From contig JAKADJ010000008.1 of NCBI GenBank assembly GCA_021820645.1, positions 1-20,738 of the forward strand: DNA of 20,738 bases, in the 5' to 3' direction. Source of the DNA: Bacillota bacterium. Lineage in GTDB: Bacteria; Bacillota_E; Sulfobacillia; Sulfobacillales; Sulfobacillaceae. The notes under the pieces are model-generated. The model saw nothing but the letters and a program-made list of their open reading frames with translations, made no database searches and was not told where the DNA came from. Shown in pieces: positions 1 to 6,866 of this stretch. Made by a program: the position numbers and the translations under genes. Each line of letters starts with the position of its first letter. Position 1 is the first letter of the stretch.

Positions 1-615
1 GTATTCCTCGATCCGGATTGTCGGCCATTCGTGGGGGGGCTACCTTAGGGTTGCTGTATGCCCTTTACTATCCCGAGGCGGTGTCCCACCTGGCCTTAGT
101 GGGGCTCGGGCCGATTCGTGAGCAAAATGCGCGGGTGGCGGCGGCCAACTTGCGTCGGCCCCTAACGGGGTCAGAAAGCCAACACTTTGATATGGTGGCG
201 AGGCAGCGCAAGGAGGCGGTCCTCTCCGGTGATTTCGAAACCGCCTGGAATTGTCAAATGACCCTGATGGGATGGTTCGTGCGTTCCTGGTTCTACGATC
301 AGGTATGTGGACAGAAATTTTTGAGGGATTTATAGGGCCACGCCTCATCGCATGAATTTTTTGGTGCACGAGGCGGTGAATCGGTCATACCGGAAGACCG
401 ATCTTGAAACGCTATTGCACGAGCGCAAACTTTCGTGCCGAACGTTGGTCGTGTATGGCTATCAGGATTTCGAACCCATTACTCAGGGCTATTGGTTGCA
501 ATCAAAGCAGCCGGGGATTGAGGTGGAATTGATTAATCGGTGTGGGCATGTTCCATGGCTAGAGCAGCCCGGCATATTGTATCAGGGACTGTCTTCATTT
601 CTCGGAGCGACTTAG
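1..615 (+). pseudogene. Alpha/beta-hydrolase (prolyl aminopeptidase-like), frameshifted and 5'-truncated by the window edge
   Basis: Parts of one alpha/beta-hydrolase are spread over three reading frames. The first frame (codons from position 2) reads the nucleophile elbow IVGHSWG and ends in a run of seven G at 33-39. Family-like sequence then continues one base out of frame (TLGLLYALYYPEAV...) to a stop at 333-335. The last third sits in yet another frame from 325, with the likely acid Asp in YGYQDFEP and the catalytic His in CGHVPWLEQP, ending at 615. With six G instead of seven, the elbow would read GHSWGATLGLLYAL, which fits the family. Both shifts are in the +1 direction. All three catalytic positions survive, so the inactivation looks recent, or one or both shifts are sequencing errors. 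The substrate cannot be told from the sequence. The beginning of the gene lies outside the window. Confidence 0.8.
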
Positions 616-684
616 GGCAATCCTTGATGCGATCCGTCTTTGTTGGACCGGTCCGGGCAGATGGGCACGGGTAGTGGTTAAGAG

Positions 685-725
685 AAAAGCCCCGCCGGGG
701 TCCCACTACTAACGACGGAGCTTTT
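685..725 (-). terminator. Bidirectional intrinsic terminator between hydrolase pseudogene and Bax inhibitor-like gene
   Basis: AAAAGC-C-CCG-C-CG at 685-697 pairs with CG-A-CGG-A-GCTTTT ending at 725, giving a long stem with two mismatches. A-rich and T-rich flanks lie on both sides, so it can work in either direction. It sits 24 bases past the stop of the minus-strand gene. A second possible pairing, GTAGTGG (671-677) with CCACTAC (703-709), overlaps it. Confidence 0.7.
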
Positions 726-749
726 ATTTTTCGGGCTTCAGGCCGATCT

Positions 750-1415
750 TTAGCGGCGGCCGAGCCCGAGAATAAACAAGAACAAGTTCACGATATCAAT
801 GAGAATTGCGACCGCGAGCACCACGGCCATACCTTGGGCGGGAACCACTCGTTTCCGCATCCGCATCAAGGAAAAATCGACAATCAAGTAGCCAGTAAAA
901 ATGAGGGTGCCGATGAGATTAAACACCCGGGATGTGGCCAATCCGGTCATTCCTGGAACAATCCAAGACAAGAATCCGGTGACCACTAACATAATCAGGC
1001 CCACGAAAAGAAGCGGGGCCATTTTAGAAAAGTCCCAAGGTAACCAGGACACCAGCGCTGCCGAAAACAATACCGCGATTAAAAGGATGCCGAGCGTCGA
1101 CCACAAAAGTGAGGACTGGGTAATCGCGACGCTCCACACCACCGGGCCTACTAGAAGACCCATGCCGACTGCTACCACGGCGCCCCAAAAGAAAGCGCGG
1201 CCTGCGCGGGCGACATTACGACTCACCAGGATGGTGCCGATTAAAGCGGCGCCGATGCCGACCCACATCCCGGCCTGACCCGCTATGGGAGATACTACAG
1301 CCGACGCCCCTAAAATAAGCAAAAGAAGGGTCAAGTACCCTAGCGTGCGTCCCATAATGGACCCGGCCACGCCGTCCGATATGCGATATGCTGCCACCGG
1401 AGATCGATTGTACAT
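750..1415 (-). CDS. Bax inhibitor-1 / YccA-YetJ family membrane protein
   Basis: A small, strongly hydrophobic protein (221 aa) with about seven membrane segments and a basic C-terminus, the usual build of bacterial TMBIM/Bax inhibitor-1 proteins. The family signature is at the end: GYLIVDFSLMR followed by ILIDIVNLFLFILGLGRR. The two Asp residues in these motifs (about 180 and 207) match the pair that forms the pH-sensitive latch in Bacillus YetJ, a calcium-leak channel; by analogy this protein may leak Ca2+ or other cations across the cytoplasmic membrane. I chose the ATG at 1415 rather than the in-frame GTG at 1421, because GGAGG lies 9 nt before the ATG but only 3 nt before the GTG. The gene stands alone, with its own promoter upstream and a terminator downstream. 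The family call is firm; the physiological role is inferred. Confidence 0.9.
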   Translation of the reverse strand: MYNRSPVAAYRISDGVAGSIMGRTLGYLTLLLLILGASAVVSPIAGQAGMWVGIGAALIGTILVSRNVARAGRAFFWGAVVAVGMGLLVGPVVWSVAITQSSLLWSTLGILLIAVLFSAALVSWLPWDFSKMAPLLFVGLIMLVVTGFLSWIVPGMTGLATSRVFNLIGTLIFTGYLIVDFSLMRMRKRVVPAQGMAVVLAVAILIDIVNLFLFILGLGRR

Positions 1416-1452
1416 CTCCACACACCTCCATCGACATGTTCGATTTATCTAG

Positions 1453-1481
1453 GGTATATCACAAAAGTCAAATAAAGTCAA
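1453..1481 (-). promoter_or_regulatory. SigA-type promoter of the Bax inhibitor-like gene
   Basis: On the minus strand TTGACT (1481-1476) is followed after 17 nt by TATACC (1458-1453), 5/6 and 4/6 matches to the vegetative consensus. A second copy of TTTGACTTT, 10 nt further in, makes the spacer a near repeat. It sits about 40 nt upstream of the start codon. Confidence 0.6.
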
Positions 1482-1874
1482 AGCAATACTCCGCCCCCTT
1501 ACGTCTTGTTGTGATCTTTGTGATCAAGCTTCCCGTGCACTAAACCCCACGGTGGGCCCGAACTCGTCGGCGGCCTTAGTGAACCCTGATACTGAACCCT
1601 ATGAAACACGCGCCCTGGGTTGCCGTGGTGATCCAGCCCTTGGTAGCCGCCTTTGATCCGATGGGGCAACGGTTGTTTCTAGAACCGAGACGAGAGGAGA
1701 GAGGCAGAAGTGGTCTGTGAATGCCAGGTATCAGGCAGGGTGGCTATGCCCACCCGCCTCGGGCCGCTAAGGCTTTTAGGAATGTCCATCGCGTGTCGGT
1801 CTGATCTGGATGAATTCTCCGGAACCTTCTCACGCCCAATTCGGTGACGCAACGGGACATGTCAGGCCGAACGC
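1482..1874. other. Intergenic stretch without a supported gene
   Basis: This lies between the divergent promoters of the Bax inhibitor-like gene and dps. The only reading frame of note is a 39-codon stretch at 1601-1720 (+) that faintly resembles the first strand of a Nudix domain; it has no ribosome binding site and ends early. A short stem GGGTGG/CCACCC lies near 1739-1756 without a T-run. Nothing else could be assigned. Confidence 0.5.
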
Positions 1875-1903
1875 TTGTTGAAATTAATCCTATATAGTAC
1901 AAT
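1875..1903 (+). promoter_or_regulatory. Promoter of dps
   Basis: TTGTTG (1875-1880), a 17-nt spacer and TACAAT (1898-1903, 5/6). The stretch is clearly more AT-rich than its surroundings. Transcription would start about 15 nt before the ribosome binding site AAGGGGGAG, itself 5-8 nt before the ATG at 1925. The weak -35 would fit activation or stress control, but no operator is evident. Confidence 0.55.
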
Positions 1904-1924
1904 ATGTAAAAAGGGGGAGATACC

Positions 1925-2410
1925 ATGTCCAAACTAAACAAGACAGCCATCAACCTCGATACATCAGCCCGAGAACAACTCGTTGCCTTATTAAACCAAC
2001 GGGTGGGTCTCTTTACGGATTTATACGTGCAAACCAAATTGGCCCACTGGAACGTGCGAGGACCGCATTTCATTGCTTACCATGAACTGTTCGATTCCAT
2101 TGCCGCCCATCTCCTAACAGCGCAAGACTCTATGGCCGAGCGTGCAGCAACCTTAGGGGGTAGCGCGGGAATGACCGTGCAAGACATTGCTAAGGATACG
2201 ACGCTAGCGGCGTGGCCTATAAAAACGCGTCAAGATCATGATGTGATACGCATCCTCGAAGAGCGATTGGGTCAGGCAGGTAACTATATTCGCGAGGATA
2301 TCGACACCGCCGCCAAGTTAGGGGATGCCGATACCGCAGACTTATTTACCGAGGTGTCCCGAGAACTCGACCACGATCTCTGGTTCGTGGAAGCACACTT
2401 ACAGGACTAG
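1925..2410 (+). CDS. dps: Dps-type mini-ferritin (DNA-binding protein from starved cells)
   Basis: A 161-aa protein of the usual Dps length. Dps forms a hollow dodecamer that oxidises Fe2+ with hydrogen peroxide and stores the iron, protecting DNA. The inter-subunit ferroxidase ligands are all in place: H41 (in AHWNVRG), H53, D57, D68 and E72, with the same 12-4-11-4 spacing as in the E. coli protein. The N-terminal tail (MSKLNKT) is short with two lysines, so strong tail-mediated DNA binding is uncertain. ATG start with an AAGGGGGAG ribosome binding site. It is monocistronic: its own promoter upstream, and a strong intrinsic terminator about 30 nt downstream. PerR-type peroxide control is common for such genes, but I saw no convincing PerR box. 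Confidence 0.96.
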   Translation: MSKLNKTAINLDTSAREQLVALLNQRVGLFTDLYVQTKLAHWNVRGPHFIAYHELFDSIAAHLLTAQDSMAERAATLGGSAGMTVQDIAKDTTLAAWPIKTRQDHDVIRILEERLGQAGNYIREDIDTAAKLGDADTADLFTEVSRELDHDLWFVEAHLQD

Positions 2411-2441
2411 GGCTTCACAGACAACATATGGCACCACAAGG

Positions 2442-2468
2442 AACGGGACCTTCGCGGTCCTGTTTTTT
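2442..2468 (+). terminator. Intrinsic terminator of dps
   Basis: AACGGGACC (2442-2450), loop TTCGC, GGTCCTGTT (2456-2464): a 9-bp stem with one G-U pair, running directly into a T-run to 2468. It separates dps from the yhbD promoter, which begins about 10 nt later. Confidence 0.88.
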
Positions 2469-2478
2469 GTTTCTAGGG

Positions 2479-2507
2479 TTGATAAAATAACGTAACAGTG
2501 TTATGTT
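2479..2507 (+). promoter_or_regulatory. Promoter of the yhbD-bactofilin operon
   Basis: TTGATA (2479-2484, 5/6), a 17-nt spacer and TATGTT (2502-2507, 4/6). The expected transcript starts only about 10 nt before the ATG at 2525, leaving room for little more than the ribosome binding site GGTGGTG. The spacer and -10 are covered by a perfect inverted repeat. Confidence 0.65.
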
Positions 2508-2510
2508 ACG
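2491..2510 (+). promoter_or_regulatory. Operator-like inverted repeat over the yhbD promoter
   Basis: CGTAACA (2491-2497), six bases, TGTTACG (2504-2510): a perfect 7-bp inverted repeat. A second, nested palindrome TAACA-G-TGTTA (2493-2503) shares part of it. One arm lies in the spacer and the other on the -10, so a bound dimer would block RNA polymerase. The downstream gene has an N-terminal helix-turn-helix, so autorepression is the simplest reading (inference). Confidence 0.6.
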
Positions 2511-2524
2511 ATCGGTGGTGAGAT

Positions 2525-3175
2525 ATGGCAGATTGGATTGCAAAAAAAGACCTGCTTCAGGAAACCGGCATCTCGTATGGTCAGCTCTATCGCTGGAAAC
2601 GCAAGGGTCTCATCCCGGAGTCCTGGTTTGTACGCCGAGCGACCTTTACGGGGCAAGAAACGTTTTTTCCACGCGAAGCAATATTGGAACGGATTCAATG
2701 GATTCAAGGCATGAAACCAGAGATTCCTTTAGATGATTTGGCGGTCCGAATCCATGAGCCGGAAAAATCGCAGGAGAGTTTTCCTCTCGATGTATTGTTA
2801 GCGACATTACCAGGAGAAATGGGGTGGCATGTTCCAGAAGGGGCTGACGACCAGAAAAAACGAACGGTCACGCGTAGCGAGTTCTTGGCCTTTCTGGGGC
2901 GACAACATCTTCGGCGCGAAGGATACGGGCAAGCGCTAACGCAAAGTCTTGGGACGTTTCTCGAGACCGTGCCGGTAGATTGGTTGGAATACCCGGCGAG
3001 TCTGCTACTGGCTGACATCAATGGAGAGCAGGGTCATTTTCTCATTGTTCAGTCCAAAGAAGTTGTCTGGTGGGGGAATCACCCGCCCACTGTTCAACTC
3101 CCTTTGAATGACTTATGGAATAAGGTCAAGATGGTGTGGGGGAAAGTCGAGAGCGTCTCGCAAACTGGACGATGA
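2525..3175 (+). CDS. yhbD: YhbD-like (DUF4004) protein with N-terminal MerR-like helix-turn-helix
   Basis: A 216-aa protein. Residues about 7-60 form a winged helix-turn-helix of the MerR type: KKDLLQETGISYGQLYRWKRKGLIP is the helix-turn-helix with the typical arginine-rich step, followed by a wing with FVRR and the helix PREAILERIQWI. The remaining 150 residues, with a central SEFLAFLGRQ stretch and a C-terminal beta-rich part with several Trp, are not a known ligand domain to me. In Bacillus subtilis, yhbD lies directly before the bactofilin genes yhbE/yhbF; here too the next gene is a bactofilin, 52 nt away on the same strand, which supports the assignment. The product probably controls its own operon through the inverted repeat at 2491-2510. 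Starts at ATG with GGTGGTG upstream. Function beyond DNA binding is unknown. Confidence 0.8.
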   Translation: MADWIAKKDLLQETGISYGQLYRWKRKGLIPESWFVRRATFTGQETFFPREAILERIQWIQGMKPEIPLDDLAVRIHEPEKSQESFPLDVLLATLPGEMGWHVPEGADDQKKRTVTRSEFLAFLGRQHLRREGYGQALTQSLGTFLETVPVDWLEYPASLLLADINGEQGHFLIVQSKEVVWWGNHPPTVQLPLNDLWNKVKMVWGKVESVSQTGR

Positions 3176-3227
3176 GCCGGATCGACCTGGGGGTCGATGG
3201 GTATCTAATGAGAAGGGGTGAGTTTTT

Positions 3228-3965
3228 GTGGAGCACACAACGCTACGATCCTTGCGGGTATCCGGTAGTTGCCGAATTCCCGCAGGACAGTACGACGAGG
3301 TTCGCGGGTCGGGATCTATTCGGATTGAGGGGAATGTGACGGCTAATTCTTTCGAGGCCAGTGGCTCGGTGCGTGGGCAGGGATCCCTCGAAACTAGGAG
3401 ATTTCGCGTCTCGGGAAGTACCGTTATGCAGGGGCCGGTTGAGCTTTCTGAGGGGCGCGCTAGTGGATCGGTTCGGATAGATGGATCGGTGCGGGTGTTA
3501 AGCCAGTTAGTGCTTTCCGGGGCCACCCGAATTTCCGGGGCCGTTGCCGGAGAAAGGGTTCGGGGGAGTGGGGGGCTATTTATTGGGCAAGAAGTTGCGC
3601 TGGAGGAAATGAGTTGGTCGGGAAGCGTACAATGTTCGGGCCTAATTAGTGCGGAGGCCATTGAATTGACCTTACAGGGGGCCTCGGAGGTGGGAGAACT
3701 AGCGGGCGCCAAGATTCGCGTGATGCTCGGCAAGGTCGGGAATTGGACCCGATGGGTGCCTTTTACGGGGAGTCAAGCCGCACGGTTAATGGTTTCAGAG
3801 GTCTCCGGAGACGACATTTTACTTGAGGGGACACATGCTAAGACCGTACGTGGGGATCGGGTGGTGATTGGTGCACAATGTCGGATTGACCGCGTGGAAT
3901 ATCGCGATAGCCTAGAGGTGCACCCGGATGCATTGGTCGGTGAGTCGGTGAAACTAGGCTCGTGA
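3228..3965 (+). CDS. Bactofilin-family (polymer-forming cytoskeletal) protein, YhbE/YhbF-like
   Basis: A 245-aa protein built from repeats of roughly 16-20 residues with the core xSGSxxxxGxVxx: RVSGSCRI, VRGSGSIRIEGNV, FEASGSVRGQGSL, FRVSGSTVMQGPV, ASGSVRIDGSV, LSGATRISGAV, SWSGSVQCSGLI. This is the right-handed beta-helix that lets bactofilins assemble end to end into filaments without nucleotide. The second half (from about 145) loses the strict SGS repeat but keeps beta-strand character, as in the two-part YhbE/YhbF proteins. No signal peptide or membrane segment, so it is cytoplasmic or peripheral. In B. subtilis the related pair is needed for swimming motility. Starts at GTG (3228) with AAGGGGTGA about 8 nt upstream. 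Only one bactofilin is present here where Bacillus has two. It shares a transcript with yhbD. Confidence 0.87.
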   Translation: MEHTTLRSLRVSGSCRIPAGQYDEVRGSGSIRIEGNVTANSFEASGSVRGQGSLETRRFRVSGSTVMQGPVELSEGRASGSVRIDGSVRVLSQLVLSGATRISGAVAGERVRGSGGLFIGQEVALEEMSWSGSVQCSGLISAEAIELTLQGASEVGELAGAKIRVMLGKVGNWTRWVPFTGSQAARLMVSEVSGDDILLEGTHAKTVRGDRVVIGAQCRIDRVEYRDSLEVHPDALVGESVKLGS

Positions 3966-4049
3966 CGTCTTTTGGGTCTGTGCAATTCTAAACCGAGCGA
4001 CAAGAATAGGAAATTTTGGTACAGTGGCATTCACAAGGAGGGGCAATGC

Positions 4050-4643
4050 ATGAATCCCATCTTACTTGATTTGCCTCCGGAATTCGAGACGGAGCGTCTT
4101 TACATCCGTTGCCCATTGCCCGGTGACGGGGTGCAACTCAATGCGGCCATCGTAGAATCTCAAGAAGCCTTAAAGCCGTGGATGCCGTTTGCCGATCCGG
4201 TGCCATCCATTGAGGAATCCGAGGAAAATGTCCGCCGGGCTCACGTTAAGTTTTTGCTGCGCGAGGACTTGCGACTCCACTTCTTTGACAAGTCGACACG
4301 CAAGTTTTTGGGGTCGAGCGGCCTTCACCGTATGAACTGGCTCATTGGACGCTATGAGATTGGGTACTGGATTCGTTCTCTAGAGGGCGGTCGTGGCTAC
4401 GTGACAGAAGCCGTCACTGGTATTATGCAATATGCCGCCCTTCACTTAAACGCGACGCGACTCGAAATTCGTTGCGATGCGCGTAATGTACGTAGTCGAC
4501 GGGTCGCCGAACGGGCCGGGTTTCACTTAGAGGCAACCCTTTTGGGGGATGATCCGGACATGGATGGGAAACCCAGTGACACGTTGGTGTTTGCCACTCT
4601 CCGATTGGCAGATGGATCGTGGGGATATCCAAAGACCCCGTGA
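4050..4643 (+). CDS. GNAT acetyltransferase, RimJ/RimL type
   Basis: A 197-aa acetyl-CoA-dependent N-acetyltransferase. The opening (FETERLYIRCPLPGDG) and the block IGYWIRSLEGGRGYVTEAV followed by RLEIRCDARNVRSRRVAERAGF are standard for the RimJ/RimL group; the pyrophosphate-binding loop is GGRGY (about 113-117). These enzymes acetylate the N-termini of ribosomal or other proteins, or small amines; the substrate cannot be told. I chose the ATG at 4050, not the earlier in-frame ATG at 3972, because a near-perfect ribosome binding site AAGGAGGGG (4035-4043) lies 6 nt before it, and the extra N-terminal residues do not look like the family. It follows the bactofilin gene by 84 nt; a weak promoter (GCGACA, 17 nt, TACAGT at 3997-4025) may give it a separate transcript. 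Convergent with the carbonic anhydrase gene. Confidence 0.9.
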   Translation: MNPILLDLPPEFETERLYIRCPLPGDGVQLNAAIVESQEALKPWMPFADPVPSIEESEENVRRAHVKFLLREDLRLHFFDKSTRKFLGSSGLHRMNWLIGRYEIGYWIRSLEGGRGYVTEAVTGIMQYAALHLNATRLEIRCDARNVRSRRVAERAGFHLEATLLGDDPDMDGKPSDTLVFATLRLADGSWGYPKTP

Positions 4644-4824
4644 GCCAGGCCAGATACTCGAGATGAAAGGGGTCGCGGTGAGGATCTCGCGGCGGCGTGC
4701 CATCATTCTGGGATGAATGGTGTGGGGATTGTGGGCGGGTTCTGGTGTCTTTTGATTACCTGTTGAACATCATTACGGTCCTTGGTGTGGCCTAGTTTCA
4801 AGGGGCTTCAGCACTTAGCGCGAC

Positions 4825-4857
4825 GGATCCCCACCGTGCGTTTTCCGGTGGGGATCC
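4825..4857. terminator. Strong 12-bp hairpin between convergent genes
   Basis: GGATCCCCACCG (4825-4836) and CGGTGGGGATCC (4846-4857) pair perfectly over 12 bp around a 9-nt loop. It lies between the acetyltransferase (ends 4643, +) and the carbonic anhydrase (ends 4902, -), 45 nt past the latter's stop, so a terminator or mRNA 3'-end stabiliser is likely. Neither strand has a proper T-run after the stem, which lowers the confidence for intrinsic termination. Confidence 0.5.
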
Positions 4858-4901
4858 ATCGGGCTGACGGTAAGGATTGTCGGTCTACTGTGAGAAGGTG
4901 G

Positions 4902-5465
4902 TTAAACCCTGGGGTCCCGGCTGATGAGGTCGAGTCGGCCGGACTCGGGGTCGATGGCAAGCCCATGCACCGGGATTGTCGTCGGCATCAAAGGGTGATT
5001 CCGAATGGTTTCGGTGGTGTGGGCCACGCTATCTGGGATCGAGGACAGCGGAGCGAGCCATCGGTGCAAGTCAATGCCGGCATGACCGAGGGTGGAAAGA
5101 GTATCAGGGCTGATGCCGCGTTGCGTCATTTTACCGAGAACCGAATCGGGATCGATGCCCGCCATGCCACAGCCATAGTGGCCGATGACGAGTACTTCCT
5201 CCACGCTAAGTTCATAGATTCCGACCAGGATGCTACGCATGGTACTGTCGAACGGGTCGGATACCAGGGCCCCCGCATTCTTGATGATTTTGGCGTCACC
5301 ATTGCGAAGATTTAATGCGCGGGGCAACAGTTCCACGAGTCGGGTGTCCATACACGATAGGACAGCAAGCTTCTTGCGTGGGAGCTTATTACTGAGATAG
5401 GGTTCGTAGCCACGGTCGGCCACAAATTGTTGATTAAACGTCAAGATTTCATCCAGTTGGCTCAC
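4902..5465 (-). CDS. Beta-class carbonic anhydrase
   Basis: Catalyses reversible hydration of CO2 to bicarbonate in the cytoplasm, feeding carboxylases and buffering pH. The 187-aa length is that of the compact bacterial beta-CAs such as B. subtilis YtiB. Zinc ligands are visible: Cys38 in SCMDTR (with the catalytic pair Asp40/Arg42), His96 and Cys99 in GHYGCG. The NAGA and DSTMRSILVGIYEL blocks are also typical. I chose the GTG at 5465: the AAGGAG at 5480-5475 is 8 nt or so before it, but only 1 nt from the longer frame's GTG at 5474. Monocistronic; convergent with the acetyltransferase gene and divergent from the DUF2268 gene. No clear promoter was found; a hairpin (TTTGGCCAGAG with CTCTG and GCCAAA, 5493-5530) covers its leader. 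Confidence 0.93.
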   Translation of the reverse strand: MSQLDEILTFNQQFVADRGYEPYLSNKLPRKKLAVLSCMDTRLVELLPRALNLRNGDAKIIKNAGALVSDPFDSTMRSILVGIYELSVEEVLVIGHYGCGMAGIDPDSVLGKMTQRGISPDTLSTLGHAGIDLHRWLAPLSSIPDSVAHTTETIRNHPLMPTTIPVHGLAIDPESGRLDLISRDPRV

Positions 5466-5492
5466 GATCAACACTCCTTGTACCGGGTAGGG

Positions 5493-5912
5493 TTTGGCCA
5501 GAGATTTTTACTCTGTCCTATGGTGCCAAATTTGTCGCGAGAAGGCAACTCGGATCGGACCGGCACGAACGGGATCTCAGCACTGGAGTTGTGGTCCCGT
5601 ATCGCCTATCGTAAACACTGTGGATGAGCGGGTGGTGACCGGTGACCCGAAATATGGTGTTGCGACGATAGGACCATGGCAGGGCGCAAGTTATGCCCTG
5701 CGGTGAGGCTAACCGCAGGACCTCTGGGACGGTAGATACCTCAGTGGCGCGGTGGCAATGAACCATCGGGATGTTCGATAAGCGGTCCCCGCATCTTGGC
5801 TGCGGGCTCGTTAGAATGCTGGCGGTCATTGCTCCCGACTCAGAGAAGTTAAAGAGGCGAGGAGTGGTGGAGCCTATGGGGTTCACTTAAGGGGGGCTTA
5901 CGGAACGTCGGG
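5493..5912. other. Gene-free region rich in perfect complementary arms; candidate structured RNA
   Basis: No protein gene is supported in the 509 bases between the divergent carbonic anhydrase and DUF2268 genes, but many arms pair perfectly: TTTGGC/GCCAAA around CAGAG/CTCTG (5493-5530); ACGGGA/TCCCGT (5569-5600); CCTATCGT/ACGATAGG (5605-5672) enclosing AACAC/GTGTT and CGGGT/ACCCG; GCAGGGC/GCCCTGC (5679-5701); CTGCGGT/ACCGCAG (5698-5718); GCAATGA/TCATTGC (5755-5832) enclosing CCCGCA/TGCGGG (5788-5806); CCCGAC/GTCGGG (5834-5912). The hairpins at 5679-5701 and 5698-5718 share four bases, so they compete. No T-run follows any of them. The strand is undetermined. It could be a leader of the plus-strand gene, a leader of the carbonic anhydrase gene, or an independent RNA; a degenerate element is the dull alternative. 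Confidence 0.4.
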
Positions 5913-5974
5913 GAGGCCGATACGTCGATGAGGTCTTCTGCCACGGACATGGAAGTACTCAGGGAGGCATCTTG

Positions 5975-6796
5975 ATGAAACAGGTCGAAGTGCGGTCCCA
6001 AGAGGATCAATTAGTGAAATTTATTCGGCGTTGCCAAGAGATTGGCATAGCGGACCGAGAGCCCACTTTTCGAGACATCTACGGCGTGAATGAGGAAGAC
6101 TTGGCATATCTCATCCATCAAGGGGGGATCCTGTATCGTGACAACGTCACCACTATGGTAAGAGTCGCCAAGCTCTATCAGGCACTCCAATTTGGACAGG
6201 TGGTCGAGGGCGTATTAAAGACAGTGGAGGACACTTACCCGACAGGAGAATCGCTCGTGGTAAACATCTATCCGATGACGCCAAAAGACCGCTTTGGGAT
6301 TGAGAGACTAGGTGGTGTATCCGGGTGGGTAGATTGGGATGGCCACACCATGGGATTGGTGGTTCATGCATCGCCCACCAGCCTTTTGGCTTTGCGGTCC
6401 ACGGTGGTACACGAATATCACCACCACTACCGTATTATGACCACCAAATTGGGCCAGAGGGAAATCCCTTTGATTGAAAAGTTGGTCCGAGAAGGCATGG
6501 CAGAACATTTTGTGGAAATGCTTTTAGGCCAAAAGGCTCACGGTCCTTGGGCTTCCGCGTTGACCGCGGAAGAGGCCCAAAAACTATGGCGTGCACGATA
6601 TCGTGGGCACTTACAAGATCAAGGCGAGACCGCCGATGCCTACGTATTTGGAGGCGGTGATACGGGGTTGCCGCTATGGGCTGGGTATTCGTTAGGATAC
6701 TTCCTGGTGGCATGGTACCGCGCTGCTTACCCTAGCCTACCGATGGAGGAATTGTCCCGGGTTGCAGCAGAGAAATTTTTGGACACCGTACCCTGA
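5975..6796 (+). CDS. DUF2268 (YjaZ-like) predicted zinc-dependent protease
   Basis: A 273-aa soluble protein with the HExxH zinc motif HEYHH (His146, Glu147, His150) followed by REGMAEHF, where Glu173 or Glu177 is the likely third ligand; the spacing and the later GYSLGYFLVAWY block are those of the DUF2268 'predicted Zn-dependent protease' family of Firmicutes (YjaZ and relatives). Family members are putative metallopeptidases without an established substrate. No signal peptide; no membrane segment. ATG at 5975 was preferred to the TTG at 5972 because GGGAGG lies 7 nt before it. The N-terminal 60 residues (FRDIYGVNEEDLAYLIHQGG) have no domain that I recognise. It is followed by two lipoprotein genes on the same strand, 70 nt away, but a shared transcript is not proven. 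Confidence 0.82.
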   Translation: MKQVEVRSQEDQLVKFIRRCQEIGIADREPTFRDIYGVNEEDLAYLIHQGGILYRDNVTTMVRVAKLYQALQFGQVVEGVLKTVEDTYPTGESLVVNIYPMTPKDRFGIERLGGVSGWVDWDGHTMGLVVHASPTSLLALRSTVVHEYHHHYRIMTTKLGQREIPLIEKLVREGMAEHFVEMLLGQKAHGPWASALTAEEAQKLWRARYRGHLQDQGETADAYVFGGGDTGLPLWAGYSLGYFLVAWYRAAYPSLPMEELSRVAAEKFLDTVP

Positions 6797-6866
6797 GGCC
6801 TTTCGGTGACAAAATCTAGGTCTCGAACCGTTACGCTAGTATAGACCTTAAGGAGGATAAGTGCCC

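Noticed and set aside
1601..1720. Possible Nudix-domain remnant (39 codons)
   Set aside because: Only a short hydrophobic strand and an Arg-rich end; no Nudix box and no ribosome binding site.
1800..1812. CTGATCTGGAT string similar to part of the TPP riboswitch
   Set aside because: None of the other conserved TPP elements is nearby and the next gene is dps.
3136..3339. Open frame between yhbD and the bactofilin gene
   Set aside because: It overlaps both genes in another frame and has no domain; the GTG at 3228 with AAGGGGTGA explains the bactofilin start.
5727..5757. T-box-like strings on the minus strand (TGCCACCGCG followed by CCGTCCC)
   Set aside because: The T-box core should read TGGNACCGCG; there is no terminator with T-run after it, no clear specifier stem, and the next minus-strand gene is a carbonic anhydrase, not an aminoacyl-tRNA or amino acid gene.
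5518..5886. Minus-strand open frame of 122 codons
   Set aside because: No ribosome binding site, no domain, Ser/Thr/Arg/Pro-rich composition; it coincides with the structured gap.
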